Shown one piece after another: positions 36,921 through 47,000 of a DNA stretch of 64,000 nucleotides; the stretch's first letter is position 1, and each line of letters opens with the position of its first letter. Location: positions 1 to 64,000 of the forward strand of contig JBFLWE010000015.1 in NCBI GenBank assembly GCA_040758375.1, written 5' to 3'. The notes beneath the pieces were generated by a model that saw only the letters and a program-made list of their open reading frames with translations, had not been told where the DNA came from and ran no database searches. This DNA comes from CAMLIZ01 sp040758375. GTDB taxonomy: Bacteria > Pseudomonadota > Gammaproteobacteria > Burkholderiales > Burkholderiaceae_C. The translations under genes and the position numbers were made by a program.

Positions 36921-37949
36921 ATGAGCCCGAAGTTTCACCGTCTCGTTTCTTGTTGTGTCGGCCTGCTGGTCGCGCTGGCGCTTGCGCACCCCGCAGACGC
37001 CGACGCCAAGAGCCGTGCACGCAAGGCGGTGAAGCAGTCGAGCTCGGTGAAGGCCAAGGTGGTGGCCCCCAAGCGGTACAAGGCGTCCGTCCGGCGCTCG
37101 GTCGTGCGGGTGGCGCCGGCGCGTCCGTCCTTCGGCAAGCTCGCCGGGTTGCATGCCACCGACGATCCCCTCGACCTGAAGTCCAGCGTGGCCCTGGTGC
37201 TCGACCAGGACACGGACGAGGTGCTGCTGAGCAAGAACGCCGCCGCAGTGCTGCCGATCGCCTCGATCACCAAGTTGATGACGGCGCTGGTGGTGGTGGA
37301 GGCGCAGCAGCCGCTGGACGAGGTGCTCACCATCACGCAGGACGACGTGGACACCGAGAAGCACAGCGGCTCCCGTCTCGCGGTGGGCACCCAGCTCACC
37401 CGCGGTGAGATGCTGCATCTGGCCCTGATGGCGTCGGAGAACCGTGCTGCCAATGCGCTGGGTCGTCACTATCCGGGCGGTCTCGATGCCTTCGTGGCGG
37501 CCATGAATGCAAAGGCGCGCGAACTTGGCATGAACGATACGCGCTATGTCGAGCCCACCGGCCTGTCGAGCCGAAACCAGTCCAGTGCCCCGGACCTGGC
37601 CCAGCTCGTGAAGGCGGCGCATCAGCATGAGCTGATCCGCGAGCTGTCGACTTCGCCCGAGCATCGGGTGGCGGTGGGCCGGCGGCAGCTCCAGTTCCGC
37701 ACCACCAACGCGCTGGTGCGCAGTCCTTCGTGGGACATCGGCCTGCAGAAGACCGGCTATATCGCCGAGGCCGGCCGCTGCCTGGTGATGCAGGCGGAGC
37801 TCGCAGGCCGCAAGCTGATCTTCGTGCTGCTCGATTCCGCCGGCAAATACTCGCGCATTGGCGATGCCGAGCGCATCCGCAAGTGGGTCGAGACCCACAG
37901 CGCACAGCCGGCGACCACCACGGTCGCCGAACCCAAGCTCGCTTCCTGA
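36921..37949 (+). CDS. pbpG: D-alanyl-D-alanine endopeptidase (PBP7 type, S11 family)
   Basis: Exported penicillin-binding protein of 342 residues that should cleave peptidoglycan cross-links. The signal peptide covers about 1-28. A Lys/Arg/Ser-rich segment (30-70) follows, then the S11 catalytic domain: SITK with Ser115 and Lys118, SEN (172-174) and KTG (277-279). It has no C-terminal amphipathic anchor of the PBP5 type, which favours PBP7 over a carboxypeptidase. It has its own promoter. Confidence 0.93.
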   Translation: MSPKFHRLVSCCVGLLVALALAHPADADAKSRARKAVKQSSSVKAKVVAPKRYKASVRRSVVRVAPARPSFGKLAGLHATDDPLDLKSSVALVLDQDTDEVLLSKNAAAVLPIASITKLMTALVVVEAQQPLDEVLTITQDDVDTEKHSGSRLAVGTQLTRGEMLHLALMASENRAANALGRHYPGGLDAFVAAMNAKARELGMNDTRYVEPTGLSSRNQSSAPDLAQLVKAAHQHELIRELSTSPEHRVAVGRRQLQFRTTNALVRSPSWDIGLQKTGYIAEAGRCLVMQAELAGRKLIFVLLDSAGKYSRIGDAERIRKWVETHSAQPATTTVAEPKLAS

Positions 37950-37978
37950 GCGGCTGCCGGGGCTTGCCGGCAGGCGTC

Positions 37979-38746
37979 CTAGCCGCGGTGCCCCAGCGCA
38001 GACGAGATCTGCGATGCCGTGCCCTTGACCCGCTCCAGCCACGACTCTTCGAGCCGATCGGCGGGCGCTGAAATCGAAAGGCCCGCGACCAGCTTGCCCT
38101 GGTCGTCGAAGATGCCGGCGGCCATGCAACGCACGCCGAGCTCCAGCTCCTCGTCGTCGCGGGCGACCGCGGTCTGCCGCACGAGGGCGAGCTCGCGCTC
38201 CAGCCGCGCCACGTCGGTGATGCTGTTGCGCGTATGGCCGGCCAGGCCGGTGCGCGCGGCGTAGGCGCGTACCCGCTGCGGGTCGTCGTGCGCCAGGAAC
38301 AGCTTGCCCACGGAGGTGAGGTGCAGCGGGGCACGGCCGCCCACCGCCCTCACCACCTGCATCCCCGAACGTTCGCTGTAGGTGCGCTCGATGTAGACGA
38401 TCTCGTCGCCTTGCCGTACCGAGAGGTTGACCGGCTGGTGGGTGAACTTGTGCAGCTCTCGCATGGGCCCCAGGGCGGCATCGCGCACGTCCAGCCGGGC
38501 CTTGACCAGGTTGCCCAACTCCAGCAGCCGCATGCCCAGGCGGTAGCTGCCCGCCTCGGGCCGGTCCACCAGCCGGCCGGCTGCCAGGTCGTTGAGAATG
38601 CGGTGCGCCGTGGATGGATGCAGGCCCGTGCGGTCGCTGATCTCTTTCAGCGAAACGGGATCCTGGTGCGCCGCCAGCACATCAAGCAGCGCGAACGTAC
38701 GCTCCAGCACCTGGATCGTCGGTGTATTTCCCTCTTTTTTCCTCAT
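37979..38746 (-). CDS. IclR family transcriptional regulator
   Basis: Regulator of about 255 residues. The N-terminal winged HTH reads TPTIQVLERTFALLDVLAAHQ and LKEISDRTGLHPSTAHRILNDLAAGRLV; the C-terminal effector domain contains GGRAPLHLTSVGKLFLAH and the cysteine in ELELGVRCMAAGIFDDQGKLVAGLSISAP. The effector is unknown. The start is ambiguous: ATG 38746 (MRKKEGN) is nearest the HTH and ATG 38782 (MQNEAKT) would add twelve residues. The latter overlaps the divergent gene's start codon. Confidence 0.9.
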   Translation of the reverse strand: MRKKEGNTPTIQVLERTFALLDVLAAHQDPVSLKEISDRTGLHPSTAHRILNDLAAGRLVDRPEAGSYRLGMRLLELGNLVKARLDVRDAALGPMRELHKFTHQPVNLSVRQGDEIVYIERTYSERSGMQVVRAVGGRAPLHLTSVGKLFLAHDDPQRVRAYAARTGLAGHTRNSITDVARLERELALVRQTAVARDDEELELGVRCMAAGIFDDQGKLVAGLSISAPADRLEESWLERVKGTASQISSALGHRG

Positions 38747-38780
38747 GGCCGCGATTGTGCGGGTTTTTGCTTCATTTTGC

Positions 38781-39863
38781 ATGGCGAAAAGCGAATCTGT
38801 ATGCCGGTATGTCACGGCCGCATGGCTTGTGGCGTGCGCTGCCGTCGCGCACGCCGCAGAAGCGGCCGGCGGCGGCACCGCCTGGACAGCCGTGCCTCGC
38901 GTCAGCGGGCGCATCACTGCAGCCGAAATCGGACTCGTTATCAACACCGACGATCCGTATTCCGAAGCGGTGGGCGGCTACTACATCGAGAAGCGCCGAT
39001 TGCGCCCGCACCAGGTGCTGCGGGTGCAGTTGCCCGTGCGTGCCGCCTTGACGCCCGACGAATTCGAGCGGTTGCATCAGCAAGTGGCCGAGCGCTTCGG
39101 CTCCCGCGTGCAGGCGTTGGCGCTGGCCTGGACCGTCCCCTATGCGGTGGGCTGCAATTCGATCACGGGCGCTCTGGCGCTCGGATATAACGGCGCGCTC
39201 TGCAGGAACAGCTGTGCGCCTTCGCCCGCGTCGCGCTATTTCAATGCGGCGACGGCCAAGCCTTACCGCGAACTGGGCGTGCGGCCGTCCATGCTGCTGG
39301 CCGCGTCCAGCGTGCAGCAGGCCAAGGCCTTGATCGACCGCGGCGTGGCGGCCGATCGCACACTGGGGTTGCGCGGCGCGCCACCGGTGAGTGCGTATTT
39401 CGTATCGACCGCGGACGCGGCCCGCAACGTACGAGCGCGGCTGTTTCCGCCCGCGGGGCTGCTGCGCCGCCATGGCGTGCAGGTGCAGCTCGCGCATGGC
39501 GAGGCGTCGCAGCGCAAGGCGCGGGTGCTGGTCTACCAGACCGGCGCGGCCCGGGTGAACCATCTCGACACCCTGGAGTGGGTGAACGGGGCGCTGGCGG
39601 ACCACCTCACATCCTTTGGGGGGCTGCTGGACCGCGACAAGGGCCAGATGACGGCGCTGGCCTGGCTGGACGCCGGCGCGACCGCGAGCTACGGCACCGT
39701 GAGCGAGCCTTGCAACCATCCGCAGAAGTTTCCGCATCCGCAGGTGCTGCTGCAGCACTATCTGCAGGGCAGCTCGGCCCTGGAGGCCTATTGGAAGAGC
39801 GTGGCATGGCCACTGCAAGGGGTGTTCGTCGGCGAGCCGCTGGCCGCGCCGTTCGCGCGCTGA
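38781..39863 (+). CDS. TIGR03790-like exported protein
   Basis: Predicted exported protein of 360 residues: a signal peptide (about 1-28, WLVACAAVAHAAEA), then a globular domain with ITAAEIGLVINTDDPYSEAVGGYYIEKR, LALAWTVPYAVGCNSITGALALGYN, and a C-terminal TASYGTVSEPCNHPQKFPHPQVLLQHY. This matches my memory of the TIGR03790 family, which has no known function. Four to five cysteines suggest disulfides. It shares its promoter region with the IclR gene and converges on hpnE with a 21-base gap. Confidence 0.75.
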   Translation: MAKSESVCRYVTAAWLVACAAVAHAAEAAGGGTAWTAVPRVSGRITAAEIGLVINTDDPYSEAVGGYYIEKRRLRPHQVLRVQLPVRAALTPDEFERLHQQVAERFGSRVQALALAWTVPYAVGCNSITGALALGYNGALCRNSCAPSPASRYFNAATAKPYRELGVRPSMLLAASSVQQAKALIDRGVAADRTLGLRGAPPVSAYFVSTADAARNVRARLFPPAGLLRRHGVQVQLAHGEASQRKARVLVYQTGAARVNHLDTLEWVNGALADHLTSFGGLLDRDKGQMTALAWLDAGATASYGTVSEPCNHPQKFPHPQVLLQHYLQGSSALEAYWKSVAWPLQGVFVGEPLAAPFAR

Positions 39864-39884
39864 CGCGCCGACCGGGGGCGTGCT

Positions 39885-41168
39885 TCAGCGGGCCAGGGCG
39901 TGGGCCGCCGCAACCCCGCTGCGCACGGCGCCTTCGATCGTGGCCGGGTAGGGGCCTTCGATGTAGTCGCCTGCCGCCACCAGGCCCTCGGCCACCAGTG
40001 CGGCGGGGCGCGCGAGCTGGGGCGTGCAAGCGAAAGTGGCGCGCTTTTCGGCCAGCACGCGCAGCAGGCGCGGCGCGCCGGGCCAGGTGCCAGACGGAAA
40101 AGCGTCCTGCGCCTGTCGGCAGACAGCCTCGCCGCAGGCATCGAGGCCGCGGCTCACCCATTCGGCAGCGCCGCTGACGACGAAGGCGAATCGCCCGGGC
40201 TGCAGGCCCAGGGCGCCGAGGTCGAAGACGAACTGTGCCGGCGCCTGCGGGCCGGCGCGCAGTGCCGTCATCGGCCGTTCGAGGCGTGCGCCCTCGCAGC
40301 GCAGGTAGGCGGTGATGATCGGCTCGTAGTGCAGGTTGGCGGCCGCCCGGGCCCAGGAGGGCGCGAGGGGCTTTGCCAGACGCGCCGCCTCGCTGGCGCT
40401 GCAGGCCAGCACGACGGCGTCGAAGGGAGCGCCGTCGAGCAGCCAGTGACCCGGGCCGCGCGCCAGGCTCGCCGCCCGCTCGCCCAGGCGCAACTGCGCG
40501 CCTTGCCGCTGCAGCCACTGCTGCGCGGGCTCGGGCAGCAGCCGGCTCAGGGGTGCGCGCGGCAGCAACAGGTCGGCGCTACCCGGGCCGCTGAAGAGAC
40601 CGTCTTTGAGCACGCGCAGGAACACCGTGGCGCTGGCGTGGGAGGCGGGCGTGTTGAGCGCCGCCACGCAGAGTGGCTCGATGAGATCCTCTCGCACGGC
40701 AATCGGCAGCGCACGTGTCAGCCGGTCCACCGTGAAGTCGGCCGGACAGCTGAAGCTGCGCGCCAGCCAGCCCATGGCGTGCATCAGCAGTTCACCCCTT
40801 GCGGTCAAGGGCCACCGGCGGCAGGCCAACACGCCGCGGGCGAAGGCCAGCAGCGGGGCGCCAGGCGGAAGCTGGAGGCCACCGCCGTCGGGGTAGCGCA
40901 ACGTGAGCGGCAGTCGCAGCAGAAGTTGGTCAGGGTCGGCACCCACCAGCCGCATCAGCCGCAAGGTCTCGCGGTAGGCGCCGATCATGATGTGCTGACC
41001 GTTGTCGAGCATCGCATCGGCATCGGCGACGCTGCGCGCACGGCCGCCGAGCTGCGGGGCCATCTCGAACAGCGTGACCTGGTGGCCGCGTGCCGACGCT
41101 TCGACCGCGGCGGCCAGGCCGGCCCAGCCGCCGCCAACGACAGCCAGGTGCTTGCGCGCTGGGTTCAC
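39885..41168 (-). CDS. hpnE: Hydroxysqualene dehydroxylase
   Basis: FAD-dependent reductase of 427 residues, the last step of the HpnCDE route that turns hydroxysqualene into squalene. The N-terminal FAD motif is VVGGGWAGLAAAVEASARGHQVTLFE; further blocks are MLDNGQHIMIGAYRETLRLM and a C-terminal GDYIEGPYPATIEGAVRSG. The start GTG 41168 is set by a GTGA overlap with the hpnD stop. An ATG at 41201 would overlap hpnD by 37 bases. Confidence 0.94.
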   Translation of the reverse strand: MNPARKHLAVVGGGWAGLAAAVEASARGHQVTLFEMAPQLGGRARSVADADAMLDNGQHIMIGAYRETLRLMRLVGADPDQLLLRLPLTLRYPDGGGLQLPPGAPLLAFARGVLACRRWPLTARGELLMHAMGWLARSFSCPADFTVDRLTRALPIAVREDLIEPLCVAALNTPASHASATVFLRVLKDGLFSGPGSADLLLPRAPLSRLLPEPAQQWLQRQGAQLRLGERAASLARGPGHWLLDGAPFDAVVLACSASEAARLAKPLAPSWARAAANLHYEPIITAYLRCEGARLERPMTALRAGPQAPAQFVFDLGALGLQPGRFAFVVSGAAEWVSRGLDACGEAVCRQAQDAFPSGTWPGAPRLLRVLAEKRATFACTPQLARPAALVAEGLVAAGDYIEGPYPATIEGAVRSGVAAAHALAR

Positions 41169-42013
41169 CTGGCCTGCCAGTTGGTGCGCATCGCGATCCA
41201 CAGTTTGCGCAGCGGCGTGAGTGCGATGCGCTGGTGCAGCACCCGGAAGCCCTCATCCTCGATCTCGCGCAGCAGCGTGCGGTAGATGTTGCCCATCATG
41301 AGGCCCGGCCGCTGCTGACGCCGATCGGACGCAGGCAGCAACGCCAGGGCTTCGTCGTACAGGCGGTGCGCCCGCTCGGCCTGGAAGCGCATGAGCGCGG
41401 TGAAGCGGTCGCTGTAGCCCCATGGGGCCTCTCGTTTGAGGATCTCGTGCGCCTTCACGTCGAACTGCTGCAGCTCGGCCACCGGCAGGTAGATGCGGCC
41501 GCGCCGCGCATCGTCGCCCACGTCGCGGATGATGTTGGTCAGCTGCATCGCCAGGCCCAGCTTGTGGGCGTAGGCCAGCGTCTGCTCGCCGCTGCGGCCG
41601 AAGATGTTGGAAGCCACTTCGCCCACCACGCCGGCCACGAGGTGGCAGTAGCGCGCGAGCGCCGCAAAGTCCAGGTAGCGGGTCTGCGAGAGATCCATCT
41701 CGCAGCCTTCGACCACGGCCAGCAGGTGTCTTTGTTCGATGCCGTAGGCCTGCACGTGGGGTATCAAGGCCTTCATCGCAGGGTGCGTGGGCTTGCCGGC
41801 GAAGGACTCGCCCACCTCCTTGCGCCACCAGGCCAGCTTGGTGGCCGCCACGCCGGGGTCGCGCACCTCGTCCACCACGTCGTCCACCTCGCGGCAAAAG
41901 GCGTAGAAGGCCGTGATCGCGGCGCGTTGCGGCGGTGGCAGGAAAAGAAACGCGTAATAGAACGAAGAGCCGCTCTGAGCGGCCTTGTCCTGCACGTACT
42001 GCTGGGGCGTCAC
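41165..42013 (-). CDS. hpnD: Presqualene diphosphate synthase
   Basis: Trans-isoprenyl diphosphate synthase-like enzyme of 282 residues, condensing two farnesyl diphosphates to presqualene diphosphate. The two Asp-rich sites are REVDDVVDE (about 41-49) and NIIRDVGDDARRGRIYLP. The start GTG 42013 overlaps the hpnC stop as GTGA, so hpnC-hpnD-hpnE form one coupled unit. Confidence 0.94.
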   Translation of the reverse strand: MTPQQYVQDKAAQSGSSFYYAFLFLPPPQRAAITAFYAFCREVDDVVDEVRDPGVAATKLAWWRKEVGESFAGKPTHPAMKALIPHVQAYGIEQRHLLAVVEGCEMDLSQTRYLDFAALARYCHLVAGVVGEVASNIFGRSGEQTLAYAHKLGLAMQLTNIIRDVGDDARRGRIYLPVAELQQFDVKAHEILKREAPWGYSDRFTALMRFQAERAHRLYDEALALLPASDRRQQRPGLMMGNIYRTLLREIEDEGFRVLHQRIALTPLRKLWIAMRTNWQAR

Positions 42014-42849
42014 GCCGGCACCTTGTGCGCCGGGCGCATCGCGATGGCACGCAACAGAAGGGGAACCGCGTCCGCTCCGCCGAGGGCGGGGCGCACGCTC
42101 AACGCGGCATGGTCCATGCGGCGGATTTTCTCAAGAATGCGCAGGCCGCCTTGCACCACCAGCCGCAGCTCCCAGCCGATGCGGCCGGGCAGCCGCCAGG
42201 CCAGCGGCGCCCCCTGGAGCATCAGCGCCTGGCTCCATGTGCACAGATCGCGCAGCAGCGCACGCGTGGCCGGCGTGTCGCGGCCCGGCTGCACGTCGGG
42301 CGGGCGCAGACCGTGGCGAGCAAGGTCCGACTGCGGTAGGTAGCAGCGGCCGCGCGCGAGATCCCCGCCCAGGTCCTGCCAGAAGTTGATGAGCTGCAGC
42401 GCGCTGCACACCGCGTCGGACTCGCGTTGGGCTTGCATGTCGCCGATGCCGTAGAGCTGCAGCAGCAGACGGCCGACCGGGTTGGCCGAGCGGCTGCAAT
42501 AGTCGAGCAGTTGCGCCCGGTCGGCATAAGACGGGTTGCGCACGTCTTGCTCGAACGCGTCGAGCAGATGGTGCAAGTGCGCAGGGTCGAGGCGATGCCG
42601 AGTCAGTGTCTGGCGCAGCGGCTCGAACACCTCTGGCCAGCGGGCCACGGGCTGCCCGGCCATCGCCTGCTCGAGCGCTGCGCGGTAAGCGGCCAAGTCT
42701 TGCAGGCGGTCCTCGGGCGGCGCGTCGCCTTCGTCCGCCAGGTCGTCAGCAGTACGGGCAAACCAGTACAGGGCGCGCACTGCAGGACGCAGGCGGGCTG
42801 GGCACAACCAGGAGGCGACAGGAAAGTTTTCGTAGTGATCGACGCTCAC
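42010..42849 (-). CDS. hpnC: Hydroxysqualene synthase
   Basis: Squalene/phytoene synthase family protein of 279 residues that converts presqualene diphosphate to hydroxysqualene. Asp-rich motifs: RTADDLADEG (near 32-41) and NFWQDLGGDLARGRCYLP. It starts with MSVDHYENFPVASWL, typical of HpnC, at GTG 42849. No squalene-hopene cyclase gene lies in the window, so the end product cannot be read here. Confidence 0.94.
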   Translation of the reverse strand: MSVDHYENFPVASWLCPARLRPAVRALYWFARTADDLADEGDAPPEDRLQDLAAYRAALEQAMAGQPVARWPEVFEPLRQTLTRHRLDPAHLHHLLDAFEQDVRNPSYADRAQLLDYCSRSANPVGRLLLQLYGIGDMQAQRESDAVCSALQLINFWQDLGGDLARGRCYLPQSDLARHGLRPPDVQPGRDTPATRALLRDLCTWSQALMLQGAPLAWRLPGRIGWELRLVVQGGLRILEKIRRMDHAALSVRPALGGADAVPLLLRAIAMRPAHKVPA

Positions 42850-42878
42850 GGCGGGGCGGATTGTGGCCTACGCGCGAA

Positions 42879-42925
42879 TTGACACAGCGGGTCTGCAGAA
42901 ATACATTACTGACCAGTCAGTCAGT
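42879..42925 (+). promoter_or_regulatory. Promoter and TetR-like operator of the RND pump
   Basis: TTGACA (42879-42884), a 17-base spacer and TACATT (42902-42907) form a near-ideal promoter. Immediately after the -10, ACTGAC (42908-42913) and GTCAGT (42920-42925) make an inverted repeat with a six-base spacer; TGACCAGTCA inside it is a second smaller palindrome. The form and position are those of operators bound by TetR/AcrR-type efflux repressors. No such repressor gene is nearby. Confidence 0.75.
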
Positions 42926-42938
42926 TATCGGAATCTCC

Positions 42939-44051
42939 ATGCGCACGACCGTACTCGCCGCTGCCGTCGCCGTTGCTGCCGCCAGCCTGCTGGCTGCTTG
43001 CTCCAAGCCCGCACCCGCCCCGGAGCCCATCCGCGCCGTCCGCACGGTGACGATCTCACCCGAGAGTGCAGGCGGGGCGCACGAGTTCGCCGCCGAGGTG
43101 AAGGCGCGCACCGAGTCGCGCTTGTCCTTCCGCGTAGGGGGCAAGCTGGTACGGCGGGCGGTCGACCTGGGCGCTACCGTCAAGGCCGGACAGGTGCTTG
43201 CGCAGCTCGATCCGCAAGACCTTCAGCTGGGCCAGCAAGCCGCTCGTGCGGCGCTCACCTCCGCGCAGGCGCAATACGACCAGAGCGCGGCCGACTTCAA
43301 GCGCTTCAAGGACTTGCGCGACCAGGGCTTCATCAGCGCCGCGGAGCTGGAGCGCCGCGAGACCGCACTGAAAGCCGCGCAGGCGCAGCTGGACCAGGCG
43401 CGCGCCCAGGCCGGCGTGCAGAGCAACCAGGCGGCCTACGCCACGCTGGTGGCCGACGCCGCCGGCGTGATCACAGGTGTGGAGGCCGAACCGGGCGCCG
43501 TGGTGGGTGCCGGCACGCCGGTGCTGCGCCTGGCGCATGACGGCCCACGCGACGTCGTGTTCTCCGTACCCGAGGACCAGGTGGCGGCCGTGCGCGCGCT
43601 GGCGGGCGTGACCGGCGGGCTGAAGGCCAAGCTCTGGGGCGACGGCAGCACGCTGCCGGCCACCGTGCGGGAAGTGGCGGCCGCGGCCGATCCGGTGACC
43701 CGAACCTTTCTGGTGAAGGCGGACATCGGCCGTGCGCCGGTGCGTCTGGGGCAGACGGCGGCCGTGCACATGGACCTGCCCAAGACGGTGGGCGTGACCA
43801 AGCTGCCGCTCGCGGCGGTGATGGAAGTGCAGGGCAAGACGGCGGTGTGGCTGGTGGACAAGGCATCGATGACGGTCAGGCCGCAGCCGATCCAGGTGGC
43901 GGGCGCCGAGGGCAACGCGGTGCTGGTCAGTGCCGGCCTCACGGCCGGGCAGACGGTGGTGACCGCTGGCGTGCACGTGCTGACGCCGGGTCAGAAGGTC
44001 AAGCTCTACGTGGAGCCGCGCAGCACCACGCTGGCCTCGACCGTGCGCTGA
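42939..44051 (+). CDS. RND efflux periplasmic adaptor (membrane fusion) lipoprotein
   Basis: Adaptor protein of 370 residues linking an RND pump to an outer-membrane channel. The lipobox LLAAC places the lipidated Cys at 21. The lipoyl-like halves are SRLSFRVGGKLVRRAVDLGATVKAGQVLAQLDPQD and the later VVADAAGVITGVEAEPGAVVGAGTPVLRL, separated by a coiled coil (about 95-160). Beta-barrel and membrane-proximal domains follow. It is transcribed with the pump gene 25 bases downstream. No outer-membrane TolC-like gene is adjacent. Confidence 0.94.
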   Translation: MRTTVLAAAVAVAAASLLAACSKPAPAPEPIRAVRTVTISPESAGGAHEFAAEVKARTESRLSFRVGGKLVRRAVDLGATVKAGQVLAQLDPQDLQLGQQAARAALTSAQAQYDQSAADFKRFKDLRDQGFISAAELERRETALKAAQAQLDQARAQAGVQSNQAAYATLVADAAGVITGVEAEPGAVVGAGTPVLRLAHDGPRDVVFSVPEDQVAAVRALAGVTGGLKAKLWGDGSTLPATVREVAAAADPVTRTFLVKADIGRAPVRLGQTAAVHMDLPKTVGVTKLPLAAVMEVQGKTAVWLVDKASMTVRPQPIQVAGAEGNAVLVSAGLTAGQTVVTAGVHVLTPGQKVKLYVEPRSTTLASTVR

Positions 44052-44075
44052 AGCCACGCATCACAAGGAACCCCG

Positions 44076-47000
44076 ATGGACAACCGCACGCCCGAGATGG
44101 ACGGCATGCCCAGCTCGCGCTTCAACATCTCGCGCTGGGCGCTGGAGCACCAGCCGCTGACCCGCTACCTGATGATCGTGCTGCTGGTGCTCGGCGTGGC
44201 CGCGTACTTCCAGCTCGGCCAGGACGAGGACCCGCCGTTCACCTTCCGCGCCATGGTGGTGCAGGCCTTCTGGCCGGGTGCCACCGCCCAGCAGATGGCC
44301 GAGCAGGTGACCGACAAGATCGAGAAGACGCTGCAGGAGGTGCCCTACACCGACAAGATCCGCAGCTACACCAAGCCGGGCGAATCGCTCACCATCTTCC
44401 AGATCCGCGACAACGCGCCGCCGAAGGAGGTGCAGGACGTCTGGTACCAAGTGCGCAAGAAGGTTGGCGATGCGCGGGGCACGTTGCCTCAAGGCGTGAT
44501 CGGGCCGTTCTTCAACGACGAGTTCGGCGACGTCTACGGTTCCATCTACGCGCTGTTGGCCGACGGCTTCAGCGACGAAGAGCTGCGCGTGCAGGCCGAA
44601 AACGTGCGCCAGCAGCTGCTGAAGGTGCCCGACGTTGCCAAGGTCGAAATCTTCGGCGCCCAGCCCGAGAAGCTGTTCGTCGAGGTGTCGCAAAAACGCC
44701 TGGCGCAGCTGGGCCTGGACATGAACCAGGTGATCAACCAGCTGGGCGCGCAGAACGCGGTGGAAGGTGCCGGCGTGCTCAACGCCGGCAGCGACAACCT
44801 GCAGGTGCGCATCGGCGGCCAGTTCCATTCGGTGGAGGAGCTGCGGCGCTTCCCGATCCGCGCGATCAACCCGCAGACCGGCGTGGCCAGCTCGCTGCGG
44901 CTGGGCGACATTGCCGAGATCCGGCGCGCCTACGTGGACCCGCCTGCGGTGAAGGTGCGCCACCAGGGCAAGCAGGTGGTGGCACTGGGCATCTCGATGT
45001 CCAAGGGCGGCGACATCATCCGGCTCGGCGAGGCGTTGCGCAGCACCACCGCACGCATCCAGCAGGACTTGCCCGTGGGCATACAGCTCGAGCAGGTGCA
45101 GGACCAGCCCAGGGCGGTGTCACGCTCGGTGGGCGAGTTCGTGCGCGTGCTGATCGAAGCGGTGGTGGTGGTGCTGGCCGTCAGCTTCATCAGCCTGGGC
45201 CTGCACACCAAGCCGCTGCGCATCGACGTGTGGCCTGGCCTGGTGGTGGGCATCACCATCCCGCTGGTGCTGGCCATCACTTTCGTCACCATGTACTACT
45301 GGGGCGTCGGGCTGCACAAGATCTCGCTGGGCAGCCTGATCATCGCGCTGGGCCTGCTGGTGGACGACGCGATCATCGCGGTGGAGATGATGGTGCGCAA
45401 GCTCGAGGAGGGCTACGACAAGATGCGCGCGGCCACCTTCGCCTACGACGTGACGGCGATGCCCATGCTCACCGGCACGCTGATCACCGCCACCGGCTTC
45501 TTGCCCATCGGCATGGCGAAGTCGGCGGTGGGGGAATACACGTTCGCGATCTTTGCCGTCACCACCGCGGCGCTGCTGATCTCGTGGTTCGTCTCGGTGT
45601 ACTTCGTGCCGTACCTGGGCGCGAAGCTGCTGCACAACCGCAGCAAGGTCGAGGGCCAAGCACACGAGCTGTTCGACACGCCGTTCTACAGCCGCTTCCG
45701 GCGCGCGGTGGACTGGTGCGTCGAGCACCGCTGGATCACCATTGGCCTGACGATCGGCACCTTCGTGCTCGGCCTGGCGGGCATGGGCAAGGTACAGCAG
45801 CAGTTCTTCCCTGATTCCAGCCGGCCGGAGATCCTGGTGGACCTGTGGATGCCCGAGGGCACCACCATTGGCGAAACCGAGGCGCTGGCCAAGCGTTTCG
45901 AGGCGCGCGTCAAGAAGGAGCCGGGTATCGAATCGGTGACGCTGTGGGTGGGCAGCGGCGTGCCGCGCTTTTACCTGCCGCTGGACCAGATCTTCCCGCA
46001 GACCAACGTGGCGCAGGCCATCGTGCTACCCAAGGACCTGAAGGAGCGTGAGGCGCTGCGCATGCGCCTGCCCACCGTGTTGGCGGAGGAGTTTCCGGAG
46101 GCGCGCGGCCGGGTGAAGCTGTTGCCCAACGGGCCGCCCGTGCCGTATCCGGTGCAGTTCCGCGTGGTGGGTGATGACGCGCGCGTCGTGCGCCAGTGGG
46201 CCGACCAGGCCAAGGAGATCCTGCGCGCCAATCCCAACATGCGCGGGGTCAACGACAACTGGAATGAATCGATCAAGGTGCTGCGCCTGGAAATCGACCA
46301 GGACAAGGCGCGTGCGCTCGGCGTGACCAGCCAGTCGATCGCACAGGCCTCGCGCACGCTGCTGTCCGGCGTGACGGTGGGCCAGTACCGCGAAGGCGAC
46401 AAGCTGATCGACATCGTGCTGCGCCAGCCCGCCGACGAACGCAACGCCATCACCGACATCGGCAACGCCTACCTGCCCACGGCCAGCGGGCGCGCGATCC
46501 CGCTCACCCAGATTGCCAAGGTCAGCTTCACCTGGGAGCCCGGGGTGATGTGGCGCGAGGGCCGGCAGTTCGCCGTGACGGTGCAAGGCGACGTGGTCGA
46601 GGGCTTGCAAGGCCCCACGGTGACCATGCAGGTGTGGCCCATGCTGCAGGAACTGCAAGCCAGGATGCCCGCGGGCTACCGCATCGACATCGCCGGTTCG
46701 GTGGAAGAGAGCAGCAAGGGGCAGGGGTCGATCGCGGCCGGCGTGCCGGTGATGCTGTTCATCATCTTCACGCTGCTGATGCTGCAGCTGCACAGCTTCT
46801 CGCGGGCCATGCTGGTCTTCCTGACCGGGCCGCTGGGCATTGCCGGCGTGGCCGGCGCGCTGCTGCTGCTCGACCGGCCCTTTGGCTTCGTGGCGCTGCT
46901 GGGCGTGATCGCGCTGATGGGCATGATCATGCGCAACTCGGTGATCCTGATCGACCAGATCGAGCAGGACCGCGCACGCGGTGTGCCCGCCTGGGAGGCC

